From positions 7,908,165-7,972,164 of the forward strand of contig NC_044917.1 of the NCBI RefSeq assembly GCF_003576645.1: a DNA stretch of 64,000 nt, written 5' to 3'. How positions within the stretch are numbered: position 1 is the first letter of the stretch; each line of letters starts with the position of its first letter. The stretch is from Ipomoea triloba (Eukaryota; Streptophyta; Magnoliopsida; Solanales; Convolvulaceae). The notes below the pieces were generated by a model that saw only the letters and a program-made list of their open reading frames with translations, did no database searches and was not told the DNA's origin. Positions 11,437-24,076 of the stretch are shown here, in pieces. The translations under genes were made by a program, and so were the position numbers.

Positions 11437-12311
11437 TGCAACTCCCATGGTAGATGGTACCACACTACCACTAAATTTCAGATGTCCACATCACTGTTGT
11501 AAATAACATGTTTCTATCAATTTGGATATCAACATACAGTTTTGATATTACATTGGTGATTCTTTTCTTGTTTAAAATAGGAAAAAAATGCAATTTGCAT
11601 CCTTTTAAGAAAATTTTGAAGAGTCCGATGTGAAGCTTCTCTCTAGTTGGGTCTTGTGAGTATCAGACATTGATCTTCTTATTTAATGTTCTGTTGTGTT
11701 ATTTTTATTTCACATTCACAAATCTTGTAGGATTGAGGTGTGAGTCTTTAGGGAGATTTTGCCTTGTGTGCACAAAAAGGGTCAGAATTCTTGAGGTTGT
11801 GACATGATAGAATACAAAAATATTTTAATTAATTCATTATTTATAGGAAAATGAGATGTAGAGTGTGATGAGTCAGCAGTGGCCAAGTGTGAGGCCACGT
11901 GGTAACTCCCTCGGATACTTTTGTAGCGTACTAAAATATGGACACCCACTCGGATCTCTGACCAGACCAACCCCACGTACCGTGCAACTCTTGCTGCCGC
12001 TAATCGACGCCAACTTCAATTACTATATTACTTTTACTCCCAAATCTCTCCTACTCGCACTTAGCGCGTGTCGCTACCACTGCCTCTACGTTCCTTTAAT
12101 TGCTTCAATTAAACGCATTAATAATGCAATTCCGCCCTATAATCATTATTGGTTAGCAATAATTATGGAGAAAAGCAAGCCCACATCCTCTCCAAACATC
12201 ACTCCTACCCACACTATGCCTAGTGCGTAGTGCCCATCATCACCATACAAAATAGCTTTTGAATGTACTTTATACGAGTTCAAATCTTGTATAAAATTTA
12301 TATGATTATAA
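11437..12311. other. Intergenic region downstream of the 506-aa protein gene
   Basis: Contains the 3' flank of the gene (polyadenylation site not determined) and unique-looking DNA. Short frames at 11865-12230 and 11782-11976 have no recognisable motif and overlap on opposite strands. The same applies to 20247-21121. Confidence 0.4.
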
Positions 12312-12430
12312 AATACTCCCTCTGTCTCATTTTACATGTTCTATTTACTATTTATTGATCAAACCAATGCTTTCTTCTTTCTTTATTTTCTTTAGTAATT
12401 TTTTATTATTTTTAAATTTAATTTCATATT
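12312..12430. mobile_element. Half of a Stowaway-like MITE (also 21122-21240)
   Basis: Starts CTCCCTCTGTCTCATTTTAC after TA and matches, in inverse, the right half of the element at 32417-32673. The other half is missing, and the break is adjacent to the SINE cluster. Confidence 0.55.
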
Positions 12431-12481
12431 ATAAGAGCTCCGACCGACAGTCAGATGACTAACCCACATTATAAGAGAGAG

Positions 12482-12849
12482 TTTTTTTTTTGGGTTTACC
12501 CAAAGGTATCCCTCCGCCAGAGGACTAACCCTCGTCCCAACGGTCAGCACACTAAGTATTATAAGAGAGTTAGTTTTTTTTAGGTTTACCCAAAGGTATC
12601 CTTCCGCCAGAGGACTAACCCTCGTCCCAACGGTCAGCACACTAAGTACTATAAGAGAGTTAGTTTTTTTTTGGGTTTACCCAAAGGTATCCCTACGCCA
12701 AAGGACTAACCCTCGTCCCAACGGTCAGCACACACTAAGTGGTAGGGGACTGGCCAAATGGTTTGCTCCATTCACATGGGTGAGAGTCGAACTCCCAACC
12801 TCATGCTTAAGGGACAAGGTACTAAACCACCACGCCAACCATATTGGTT
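12482..12849 (-). mobile_element. Three SINE copies stacked at one target (also 21292-21659)
   Basis: Four copies of ATTATAAGAGAGTTAG or a close variant (12468-12481, 12558-12573, 12648-12663, 12850-12865) bound three inserts: 12482-12557, 12574-12647 and 12664-12849. Each insert starts, on the plus strand, with oligo-T, that is, a 3' poly-A on the minus strand. The last is full length with a tRNA-like head: A-box-like TGGCGTGGTGG and B-box GAGTTCGACTCTC. The other two are 5'-truncated to about 75 bp. Confidence 0.7.
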
Positions 12850-12870
12850 ATTATAAGAGAGTTAGTAATA

Positions 12871-13100
12871 TTAGTATTTTCACCCGTGCGTTGCACGGAA
12901 TGAATTTGTTATAATATTTTAAGAAATATTTGAATCGATATACAATTATATAAATTATAACATCGAATATGAGTATGAATAAGTGTATAAATTCAATTAT
13001 AGTATGAGTCTTCCTTGCATGCAACAAATATCACAAAAATTCAGTGTTCTAAAATAAATGTATAAATGCAATAGGTAGATACTTTACATTATTGCATCAT
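12871..13100 (-). mobile_element. Helitron 3' end, cut by the duplication junction
   Basis: On the minus strand a hairpin CCGTGCAACGCACGG is followed by about a dozen bases and then CTAA next to a T, the Helitron 3' signature. The element stops abruptly at the N (13101). The intact version is 21681-23469. Confidence 0.6.
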
Positions 13101-14316
13101 NGTCAAAACATTGTACACCATTGTTTGGATGATATAATGAGTTGTTTGATTCCACGTAGTTGCAATTTAATTACAGTCTAATTTTTTGGCCATCTGAATT
13201 ACAGTGTTTGGTTGAATTGTAATTCATACCCTCCTCATTTGAATTGCAATTCAATGGGAAATGAAAGGTAAAAGGGAGGAAAATGATTTTTTATCCTTGG
13301 TTATTATTAGAATTATTGTTATATTAGGATATTTTAGTCTTTACACCATTTTTTCCATTCTTATTTTCAATAATTTTATTCATTCCTACCAAACAATATA
13401 ATTTGAATTCCTTACTTTATTACACCTTATTCTTTTTCAACCGAATTACAATTCATTACTGCAGTCATTTGCTCTCCCACAATATGACCCTGTTAAAATG
13501 ATGCTGGATCAGGTACCTAAAACAAAAAATATTTTTGAGCTTTTTGCACATAGTCATTTAAACCCTAAACCTGAGGGTCCCTCACCCCCTGCCTTGGGGA
13601 TTGCGGGATCAGTAACTCAGAGTCTGAGTGCTTGCTTTTTGCCCTAAGGTTGAGATCCTTCCCTATTAAGGATTCAAACCCGGGTATTTGATGGGTCACT
13701 ACACCCACACTTAACCTTTTGACCACTGATCGAGCTATGTCCCGGGAGCACTCGGCCCGCAAACATGATTGTTTATGAGGGAGTATGACTTAAGTTTGCA
13801 TGGTGCAGATTGTTAGGAGCCTGAGCTATGAGGACCAGACAACACTATACATTAGGCTGAGCCAGATATTTAAGGAGAGGCAGCTTGGGAATTCATTAGC
13901 CTGATGGAATGAAGTTCACATACACAAACACAATTGGATCAACCTTTAGCTTGATGCCACTGTGATACCAGCCCTGAGATTTGAAGGGATGGTGTATAGA
14001 ATGATTGATTGATACTGGGAAAGAAATCTCCTCTGATCTGATATTACTTGTTTTTGTAAAACAGTGTGGAAGGCATGCATGCATGCACTTAAACATGTAT
14101 GTTTGTTCTCCTGAGCTAAATCTGATTTCTTCAATTCTTTAAAAAAAGATGAACACCTTTGGTTTTTAGAATTTCTTTTCTATTGGTCTTATCTGTAGCC
14201 TACAGCTTGAAACTTCATGACAGAATACAAACTATTGCAACCTATATTGCAATCTAGGTTCTTAGAAGAAGAGACTGACAATTATAACTAATATATTCGA
14301 GATAGTAAGCAAGGTT

Positions 14317-14387
14317 GCACCAGTGGTCTAGTGGTAGAATAGTACCCTGCCACGGTACAGACCCGGGTTCGATTCCCGGCTGGTGCA
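14317..14387 (+). tRNA. tRNA-Gly (GCC), copy in the duplicated block
   Basis: Identical to the tRNA at 5507-5577, offset by 8,810. It probably represents the same genomic gene counted twice by the assembly. Confidence 0.9.
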
Positions 14388-17300
14388 CTCTGAGGAGCTG
14401 TGATGAATTCGCGCATGAGTGGTGATTGGGTCGCCACGATTTGTCTGAATAATACTGGACGACTATCAGCGCATCTGAGCCCTTACTTTTTGTGACTTTT
14501 GCATTTTTATTTCCACTAAAATCTCTCCACTTTGTGTAACACAATTTTGTCCTCAAAAAAATACTAATACGGAGTACTATTTTAGTAAATAATAATAATG
14601 TAGCATGACTTGATTAGCTCTTTTACCTTATCAAATAATGGAAGTAAAAAATATATTTCAGAGATAATTTTTTTTTAAAGGTGGTTGATCGTGTGTAAGA
14701 CAAGTGATACTTTTTTATGAGTTAACAAATATTACATTTTCACTAAGAAAAAGTAACATTGTGTGGTAAATAATAATAATGTAGCATTGTGTGGTATCCA
14801 AGCTACCACTAACTTCTTTCCTACTTCCAAACACCAAAAACTCAAAAAATGATTTCTGAAAATTATTTTTCGATTTTCCAAACACACCCTTAATCTAGGA
14901 ATGGAAAATAATATTTGGTATTCACTTTTTGATGTAGCATGACTTGATTAATTCTTTTACCTTATCAAATAGTGGAAGTAAAAAATATATTTAAGAGATA
15001 AAGATTTTTTTTTAAAGGTGGTTGATCGTGTGTAAGACAAGTGATACTTTTGATGAGTTAACAAATATTACATTTTCACTAATAATAAGTATTGTATGAG
15101 ACTGTCTTATCATAAAACATTCAATATTTTTTAGTTAAAATATAATATTTTTATGAGTGCATAAAAAAGTATTAAGTATATTGACTCTTTGTGCTTCAAT
15201 AGGTTGAGAAAGTAGTTATGAACAAATACTACATTGTAATATAGTAAGTAGTATTAAAAAACGTATTTAATTTACCTAAAACTATTACATGTTTCACGCT
15301 GACTTTTTTATTGATATCTTTTTAAAAATTAATTGATATTTTTTTAATAAAAATGTAATGTTTTTTAGTAAAGAAATTAGTATCATATGTTTGAAATTCG
15401 TTTTACATTTGTTTTTAGGATGCATTCCTTCCCAAAATAAATGACAAATTTTTTTATCCATGATTGGAGGATAAAGAATGTACCTGGAACTTTTTTCATA
15501 AGGAATATACCTTAGTAGCTTCCCTTCTTACTTCAACACTTGACACTTTGGTAGGCCGGAATATACCATTATACCAATTCTTATATCATGGATTAGGATT
15601 TACAGTGTACTTTGAATTTTGGTGCATAAATATGTGCCTTATATTATAAGTTTTTATATCTTGTATTATGAAATTATGTACCTTAAGTATATAAATATGT
15701 AAATGAAATAAATTAATGATTGTATCTTACTTAGGAAATAAAAAACTTTTAAGATATTGTGTTTCACACGTAAAAAGAAGACGGTGATAAAGTGTTTCTT
15801 TGCTTGTATGGAGTGTTAGGCCGGTTTCTTATACGAGATCCAAGTTGCTAACAAGTCATACACTCATACAACGGTTATTGAAATGGTTTTAAAGTTGAAG
15901 AATCTTGAAATAAGAGGTTGGAAAGTGAAAAATAATATTGCAAAAGTTTTTTCAATATAAAAGTGATAATAATACGTGAATTTCATATTTTATCCATCAA
16001 ATTTTAAAGGATTTTTTTTTTTTAATTTTTTGTCAGGTTGAGACGGAAACCTAACATTGGGAACCAAACACATCACTTAACTCATAACTAGAGGGTTAAA
16101 TATGTATACGTTCATAATTGAGCAATTGAATTAGAACTTATGTACACCTCAAGGACCAAAAATGTAATTTTCTTTTTAATTTATAAAAAAATTAACATTA
16201 TATTATATTTGTTAAATAATTAAAAAAAAATGTATTTTATTTTGTATGTGGCATGCCGCATGCCAAATTAAGAGTTTGCCAGAAATTTGTTACTTATCTA
16301 TAAATAATGTAAATTGTACACACTTTTATGCTAAACGATTATTGTATAACTTTTTTATTCGATGTTTTTTTAGTACTACCGACTCTATTACAATGTACTA
16401 TTTGTTCATAACTACTTTTTCAACCTACTGAAGCACAAAGAGTCAACAGTCGCCTCCACTGAGTCAAAGAATGCTACTTTTTATTCGATGTTTAAAAAAA
16501 AAATGTATAAATTTGAAATCTAAAATTGCAGAAACCCTATTTGGACCAAACATTCGAATCCATGGATCTAATTACAATGGGCCGCAAACTTGTTGCTCTC
16601 CCCAATTTCTCAACTGTTATACCCTACACCACGGTGCACGTACGTAAAACGATGTCGTTTCGGTGTTAGTAGACGCGAACGCGAATGACTTAGGGAATTC
16701 ATTATCTATAATGCACATAATCATTATCTATAATACACAAAACGTTTTCCTAGAATACACAGAATGTTTGCCCAGAATACAAAGAATATTGACACAAAAT
16801 ACACAAATGTTAGTGGACGCGAATGACTCCAGAAAATTCATTATCTATAATACACATAATTATTATATAGAATACACAGAACGTTTGTCTAGAATACACA
16901 GAATGTTTGCCCATAATACACAGAATATTGACGCAAAATACACAGAACTCATCCTCATAAAAATTCGAATGTACAAACACATCACAACATGTGTTACTAA
17001 CATGAAATCACAACATGTGTTACTAACATGAATACACAGAACGGTTGCCTATAATACACTGAACGGTTGCCTAAAATACACAGAATGATTGTCTGGAATA
17101 CACAGAATATTAACATAAATACAGAGACCGGCCAAAACGGAAAACATGATTTCTAAAAAAAACGGACGATTAATTTACAATGCTCAAAACGACGTCGTTT
17201 ATTTACGTGGTGCACAGTGCTATGTGCACCGTGGTGCACAGTGCTATCTGCACAGTATAATTTGCCCCAATTTCTAACGCGCCATATTTTCGTTTTCTTC

Positions 17301-17399
17301 AAATATTTTTTGGCGCAATTTCCCAAATCAACACATCTTCTCTCTCGCACAAATGCTCACCTTTCGCATCCCAAACCCTCGTTGCTTCCACCACTTCAC

Positions 17400-20246
17400 A
17401 TGGCGGATTTTGAACCTCCATCTTTCTCTCTAGGGCTCGATGACGAGCTCGATTCCGAGCCCAATTCTACTCCGGTACCTGTTCCATCTCCAAAACGTGC
17501 TAAAAGATTTCCAGCCAGTCTCCGGACAATTGCGGAGGATAATGACGATGATTTTGAGTTGCCGGGTCCGGGTCCTGACCCGAAATGTACGGATCCACCG
17601 CCGACACTGAAGCGCCTCCGACGTGGGCCCACCTCCTGCAAACCCACACCACCCCCCGAAAATCGGAATGCCAAGGAGGAGACGTGGCGTGATGTGGAAG
17701 ACGAGATTGAAGAGTTCTCTTCCCAGGAAGATCGGCCTGAAGGTAAAAATATTTCAGCTTTTTAGTACTATTTCCTTTTGCCCTTTTAATTTTGCAATGT
17801 ATGTTTTCATATTTTGAAATTATTTCTTGTAATTTGTCACTTGTCGAACATAACCTATGCTCCGTTAGAATCTTTTTAGGGTAATTACTGTTGGACGTTT
17901 ATGTTTTTGCAATAACATAAAGAAGATAAATGAAGTATGTGTAAACCTATCCCAATTTGTGAGTTTATTTCTGGCGTGGTTTACATATTTCCAGATTTTG
18001 GAATGAAATTGAAGTATGGTGAGCTTGAGTAATATCTGCTACTGCAAAGTGATGCTACAATGCTGAAAAGCAGGAGGTTTTTGTTTACATAGTATTAAAC
18101 TACACTTAAAATGACTGCATTCCCTCTGTTTTTCCATGAAAATTGTGTTTCAGTGTCAAGATTCCAAATTTCACTAACATCCGCAACATGTGTGTTTGAG
18201 AATTTATCTTTTTTCTAAGAAAGAAAGACAGGTTAATGTGATTCATGACTACTTATTCATAGTTATGTGTTTTCATTAATAATATTTTGCACATACCCCT
18301 AGTCAAATTTTGCATTGTTCTCTATTATTTCTAAACCCTATTTATGGTTTAATATTGTACTAGTTTCATTATATGCCCTATTGCCCTGGTTCGTTTAGTT
18401 TTCTTACTGAAAGAAACTGGTAATTCTCCATGTCTACTGCAATTTCTGATCAATTTGGTCATTTGGTGCATACCTTTTTATGTAATTTATAACCACTAAG
18501 TTTGCCACACTTTCTTATTTTCTATAAAAAAAAAATTAGATTTACATATTTGATAGCAGCCCCTAATTTTTTATATTAATTATCAGGTCATCCAAAAACC
18601 GTTAGGTCTGTATGTAGCAGTTCTAAAATTCCATTACACCGTCATGGGGAATTTTCCTCGCAGTTAGCCAGCCAAAGTACTGTGAAAAGGAGAAGAGAGG
18701 ATACAGATTCTTTGGCATTTGAAAATATGGAAAAAAGTGACAATAAATTTGTATCCCCCAAGTTAACTGTTAGTCCTCTTAGAAGGTTCCAGTTGATTGA
18801 TTCGGATTCAGATTCAGATGATCCATCCATAATTGAAAATCGGAAGAAAGATGAGAAAGTAGAGTCACCCAGTCAATGTGCGGTCTCAAACAAACAGAGC
18901 ACAGCTAAAACATCTCATGCGGCATCCCAGACCGATGATTTGTGGAAGGGTTTTATGACAGAGAAGGACTTCCATATTGCTACCCCTGCTTTGGATGAAG
19001 TTTGTGATGAATATTTTAGATCTATGAGAGGTAGGGATGACATTCAGAATGTAAATGAAGGTTATCACCCAAAGAACAGTTTTGCTGAGAACAGTATGCA
19101 ACAAAGGCATACAAGTCTTCTCTTTCCTGCTCATAGATCTATGAGAGGTAGGAATGACATTCAGAATGCAAATGAAGGTTATAACCCAAAGAACAGTTTC
19201 TCTGAGAACTGTATGCAACAAAGGCACACGAGTCCTCTCTTTCCTGCTCATAACTATTTTTTCAACAATGATTTAAGGATCCAAAAGCTAGTTCAAGACC
19301 GTCTGCGCCACTTTTTTCCCTTGAGTGCCAATAATAGCCAAGGAAGCAAACAAAATGAAGGATCAGTTGATTACATGTATGTGCTCATATCTGTGCATTT
19401 TAAGTCTGTCAACTTGCATCACTTTCTATCACTTCTCTGTAACTGTTCCTTTCCCTGATTTTTTTTTTCAGAGGGCAATTTTCCCTTGGAGGACGTCCTG
19501 AGAAGCGAACTGTAAAGGTTGCAGCTGAGGCAAGCTCAACAAAGAAGGGCAAAAAGAAAAATAATCCTAACGAGGCATCTCAAGCGGATGTGGGATGGGT
19601 GAACCCTAAGAACTCTGATGGGGTTCCAAAGGATGCTGGCAAGAGAAGGGTGCATGCAGCAGTTGGTAAATCAGCTTCAGCTGGGCATTGGTTCACGGCT
19701 GCAGATGGAAAGAGAGTAAGTTCAAGTTCATTATAAGTATCATTGATGATCTTCAGAAGTTCTCATCGTTATTTTCTGCATTTTGTCATGTTCATTATAC
19801 ATAGATGCCAAATGAAGTCTAGGATTCAATTACTTTGATCTTGTTCCTTTAACACTCTTGAAATTAATGGTGTCTCATCATTCTCATGTTGCTATTTATT
19901 AACCAAATCGTGCAATTAACTTAACACTGTTTACCAGGTTTATGTCACCAAAAACGGGCAAGAGCTGACTGGCCAAATCGCCTACAGACATTATAAAAAG
20001 GTAGGTTTCTATCTATTCTTTCCAAATACGCTACATTAACATTCAACTCTTCATGAATTGTTTCACATTTGGCTTACCAACCTTTTGGATGTCAGCACCA
20101 TTTTATCAACTGGTTAACATGAATGGAAGAGTTTTAGTAATTGTGTGTTTGTTGATGGCATGCAGGAGAGCGGAGCAGGGTTCAAGAAGTCGAAAAAGAA
20201 AGCAACTGCCAATAAGAAATCATCTACCAATAACAAGAAGAGATAA
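17400..20246 (+). CDS. Same 506-aa unrecognised protein, copy 2
   Basis: Exons offset by 8,810 from copy 1: 17400-17742, 18587-19376, 19472-19715, 19938-20000, 20166-20246. Everything compared, introns included, is identical. That is unexpected for any duplication that is not extremely recent. Treat this as probably the same gene. Confidence 0.75.
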
Positions 20247-22072
20247 TGCAACTCCCATGGTAGATGGTACCACACTACCACTAAATTTCAGATGTCCACA
20301 TCACTGTTGTAAATAACATGTTTCTATCAATTTGGATATCAACATACAGTTTTGATATTACATTGGTGATTCTTTTCTTGTTTAAAATAGGAAAAAAATG
20401 CAATTTGCATCCTTTTAAGAAAATTTTGAAGAGTCCGATGTGAAGCTTCTCTCTAGTTGGGTCTTGTGAGTATCAGACATTGATCTTCTTATTTAATGTT
20501 CTGTTGTGTTATTTTTATTTCACATTCACAAATCTTGTAGGATTGAGGTGTGAGTCTTTAGGGAGATTTTGCCTTGTGTGCACAAAAAGGGTCAGAATTC
20601 TTGAGGTTGTGACATGATAGAATACAAAAATATTTTAATTAATTCATTATTTATAGGAAAATGAGATGTAGAGTGTGATGAGTCAGCAGTGGCCAAGTGT
20701 GAGGCCACGTGGTAACTCCCTCGGATACTTTTGTAGCGTACTAAAATATGGACACCCACTCGGATCTCTGACCAGACCAACCCCACGTACCGTGCAACTC
20801 TTGCTGCCGCTAATCGACGCCAACTTCAATTACTATATTACTTTTACTCCCAAATCTCTCCTACTCGCACTTAGCGCGTGTCGCTACCACTGCCTCTACG
20901 TTCCTTTAATTGCTTCAATTAAACGCATTAATAATGCAATTCCGCCCTATAATCATTATTGGTTAGCAATAATTATGGAGAAAAGCAAGCCCACATCCTC
21001 TCCAAACATCACTCCTACCCACACTATGCCTAGTGCGTAGTGCCCATCATCACCATACAAAATAGCTTTTGAATGTACTTTATACGAGTTCAAATCTTGT
21101 ATAAAATTTATATGATTATAAAATACTCCCTCTGTCTCATTTTACATGTTCTATTTACTATTTATTGATCAAACCAATGCTTTCTTCTTTCTTTATTTTC
21201 TTTAGTAATTTTTTATTATTTTTAAATTTAATTTCATATTATAAGAGCTCCGACCGACAGTCAGATGACTAACCCACATTATAAGAGAGAGTTTTTTTTT
21301 TGGGTTTACCCAAAGGTATCCCTCCGCCAGAGGACTAACCCTCGTCCCAACGGTCAGCACACTAAGTATTATAAGAGAGTTAGTTTTTTTTAGGTTTACC
21401 CAAAGGTATCCTTCCGCCAGAGGACTAACCCTCGTCCCAACGGTCAGCACACTAAGTACTATAAGAGAGTTAGTTTTTTTTTGGGTTTACCCAAAGGTAT
21501 CCCTACGCCAAAGGACTAACCCTCGTCCCAACGGTCAGCACACACTAAGTGGTAGGGGACTGGCCAAATGGTTTGCTCCATTCACATGGGTGAGAGTCGA
21601 ACTCCCAACCTCATGCTTAAGGGACAAGGTACTAAACCACCACGCCAACCATATTGGTTATTATAAGAGAGTTAGTAATATTAGTATTTTCACCCGTGCG
21701 TTGCACGGAATGAATTTGTTATAATATTTTAAGAAATATTTGAATCGATATACAATTATATAAATTATAACATCGAATATGAGTATGAATAAGTGTATAA
21801 ATTCAATTATAGTATGAGTCTTCCTTGCATGCAACAAATATCACAAAAATTCAGTGTTCTAAAATAAATGTATAAATGCAATAGGTAGATACTTTACATT
21901 ATTGCATCATATTCATTAATTTAATTACTTGTCGATTAGTTATTGCATGATCTTGAGGTACACTTATATTTTGATATTCAGTAAGTATAACTATATTAGA
22001 GAAAAATTTACATGGGAGGAATGGGATAATCAGTTGAGTAATTGTTGGTTGACCGTAGAGCGTTGTGTTGGA

Positions 22073-22131
22073 GGAAGAAGATGATATATAGTGAAGATGA
22101 TATTGCCCTTCACTATATATCATCTTCTTCC
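22073..22131. repeat. Perfect 24-bp inverted repeat with 11-nt loop
   Basis: Arms 22073-22096 and 22108-22131 are exact reverse complements (GGAAGAAGATGATATATAGT in the left arm). Weaker pairing extends outward (CGTTGTGTTGGA against TTCAACACGTTG). It lies inside the Helitron. Confidence 0.7.
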
Positions 22132-22399
22132 TTCAACACGTTGATATTCTCTGGACAAATAACTGTTGGAAAAAAATTAGCATAAAATGACATTTTACTG
22201 GCAATATTGTGGTACAAATATATGTGGGGTCCACTTTCGATTTGGGTCGGGTCAAAGTGGATTCGTGTTCTTCGTAGTTAGACGAAAAGATTGATATATC
22301 GTACGCTCAAAACTGATAATGGGTGAATGAAAAATTGGTTCTCAAAGTTGACCCGTTTGAGTTAGAAAAATTTAGAGAAAAACCTTTCAAGTAACTTTT

Positions 22400-22441
22400 G
22401 TCCCACATTGGTTTGAAAAGTGGTTTGCACCACTACTTATA
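22400..22441 (+). promoter_or_regulatory. USE-like GTCCCACATTGG plus TATA-like motif
   Basis: GTCCCACATTGG (22400-22411) resembles the plant snRNA upstream element RTCCCACATCG, and ACTTATA follows at 22435-22441. The spacing of about 33 bp would fit Pol II snRNA promoters, but no snRNA sequence follows. Similar motifs also occur in plant retroelement promoters. Confidence 0.3.
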
Positions 22442-22612
22442 CAAGAGTTTTTCTAAGGCTTATTGAATTGTATAGCATTGAGGCTCTCTCTCGCGCGCAA
22501 GAGGGGGGGGGTGCAAATGAAATCCCAAAATGAACTTAAAAAGGCTTGACTCGTGCGCCGACAACTGCATGCATGCACGAATGTTACAATATTACACAAA
22601 CCATAATATTAT

Positions 22613-23469
22613 AGGTCTGTTTTGGGCGGGAAGTTAAAACCGAGGATATTGTTTTTATTAATAGTATAGATTGCATTGCAGATAATATTATAGGTCTGTT
22701 TTGGGCGGGAAGTTAAAACCGAGGATATTGTTTTTATTAATAGTATAGATTGCATTGCAGAGAAATATATGTACTGAATTATAACCATTAGTAATTCTAG
22801 TCTAGAATTATATTACGAATAGGAACGTAGGGAAGAATATATTTTATTAGGAATTCTATTTTAATTTACAATTGTATTAGGGATAAGAATTGTATTACCA
22901 TATTTTACAATATTACGCAAACCATAATATTATAGGTCTGTTTTGGGCGAGAAGTTAAAACTGATGATATTGTTTTTATTAATAGTATAGATTGCATTGC
23001 AGAGAAATATATATACTGAATTATAACCATTAGTAATTCTAGTCTATATTACGAATAGGAACGTAGGGAATAATATATTTTATTAGGAATTCTATTTTAA
23101 TTTACAATCGTATTAGAGATAGGAATTGTATTATCATATTTTACAATATTACGCAAACCATAATATTATAGGTCTGTTTTGGGCGTGAAGTTAAAACTGG
23201 GGATATTGTTTTTATTAATAGTATAGATTGCATTGCAGAGAAATATATATACTGAATTATTACCATTAGTAATTATAGTCTAGAATTGTATTACGAATTG
23301 GAACGTAGGGAAGAATATATTTTATTAAGAATTCTATTTTAATTTACAATTGTATTAGGGATAGGAATTGTATTACCATATTTTACAATATTACGCACAC
23401 CAAAATATTGTAGGTCTGTTTTGGGCGAGAAGTTAAAACTGAGGATATTGTTTTTATTAATAGTATAGA
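22613..23469. repeat. Tandem array of ~240-bp units carrying Helitron 5' ends
   Basis: The block beginning AGGTCTGTTTTGGGCG and ending TATTAATAGTATAGA recurs five times. Its unit ends are at 22670, 22749, 22991, 23227 and 23469 (spacings 79, 242, 236, 242). Units differ by a few substitutions and small indels. Confidence 0.75.
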
Positions 23470-24076
23470 TTAAAAAAATACGAAATTTTTAATATTAAAA
23501 TTCCAAATTATCAAAAAATCAAATTAATTAAAAAGAAGAAAGAAGTGGGCCCTCATTTCTCAATAGAATATGACAGTGACACTTGGCTAGCTTCTTTTTT
23601 TTTTTTTTTTTTTTTTTAAATAAGCACAAATCATTCAAACATCAAAATCTAGGATGGCTTTGGTTGGGTACTGAGTACCATGGAAAGATAGCAATCAGTA
23701 CACGAAAAAGTTAAATGCACGCTCCCAGCCAGCGCGTGGGTCATCGCAACGCCACCATAGACGTCAGGTTATGTTTTATTTTAGGTTGAAAAACGACAAT
23801 TTTTAGCTTCCGGTTAAATCATGCGACGACGCTGTAACCAGCTACGAAGATGACTAATAAAAACCCATCAATTTTGCTCTTCTCACGTATATACTGTAAT
23901 AATAGACGTTGACCGCACCACTCTTAAACGCAAACAATCAATCGCATATTCCCCACTCTGTGTTGCCATTTCTTCTTCGTTCTCCACAGGCTCACGAAAC
24001 TGGTGTGGTGTATTATGATTATCGGTTTCTCGAAGATAAAAAACAGTTCTTTAATGGCTGAATCTGTGTCGAGGCT
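23470..24076. other. 5' flank of the BLT-like gene
   Basis: AT-rich, with a T run at 23596-23617, then more balanced DNA close to the gene. No convincing TATA box was identified. The untranslated leader probably lies within about 23900-24076. Confidence 0.35.

Larger units (their letters stand above)
4292..13100. repeat. Large direct duplication, copy 1 (8,809 bp)
   Basis: This block is repeated at 13102-21910 with a constant offset of 8,810 bases; everything compared, introns and intergenic DNA included, is identical. The copies are separated by a single N at 13101. The right edge of copy 1 falls inside a Helitron that continues normally only after copy 2. This is best explained as an unmerged assembly overlap rather than a biological tandem duplication. 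Confidence 0.9.
13102..21910. repeat. Large direct duplication, copy 2 (8,809 bp)
   Basis: Second copy of 4292-13100, beginning right after the N at 13101. Copy 1 has the natural left flank (joined to the LPAAT promoter) and copy 2 the natural right flank (the Helitron continues past 21910). One collapsed copy would therefore give a continuous locus. Confidence 0.9.
21681..23469 (-). mobile_element. Non-autonomous Helitron with repeated 5' termini
   Basis: The 3' end (CTAA after a CCGTGCAACGCACGG hairpin) is at 21681. The outermost 5' end TCTATACTATTAATAAAAAC is at 23469, abutting T on the plus strand as expected for insertion between A and T. Further copies of the 5' end lie at 23227, 22991, 22749 and 22670. 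No Rep/helicase frame is visible, so it is non-autonomous. Confidence 0.6.
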
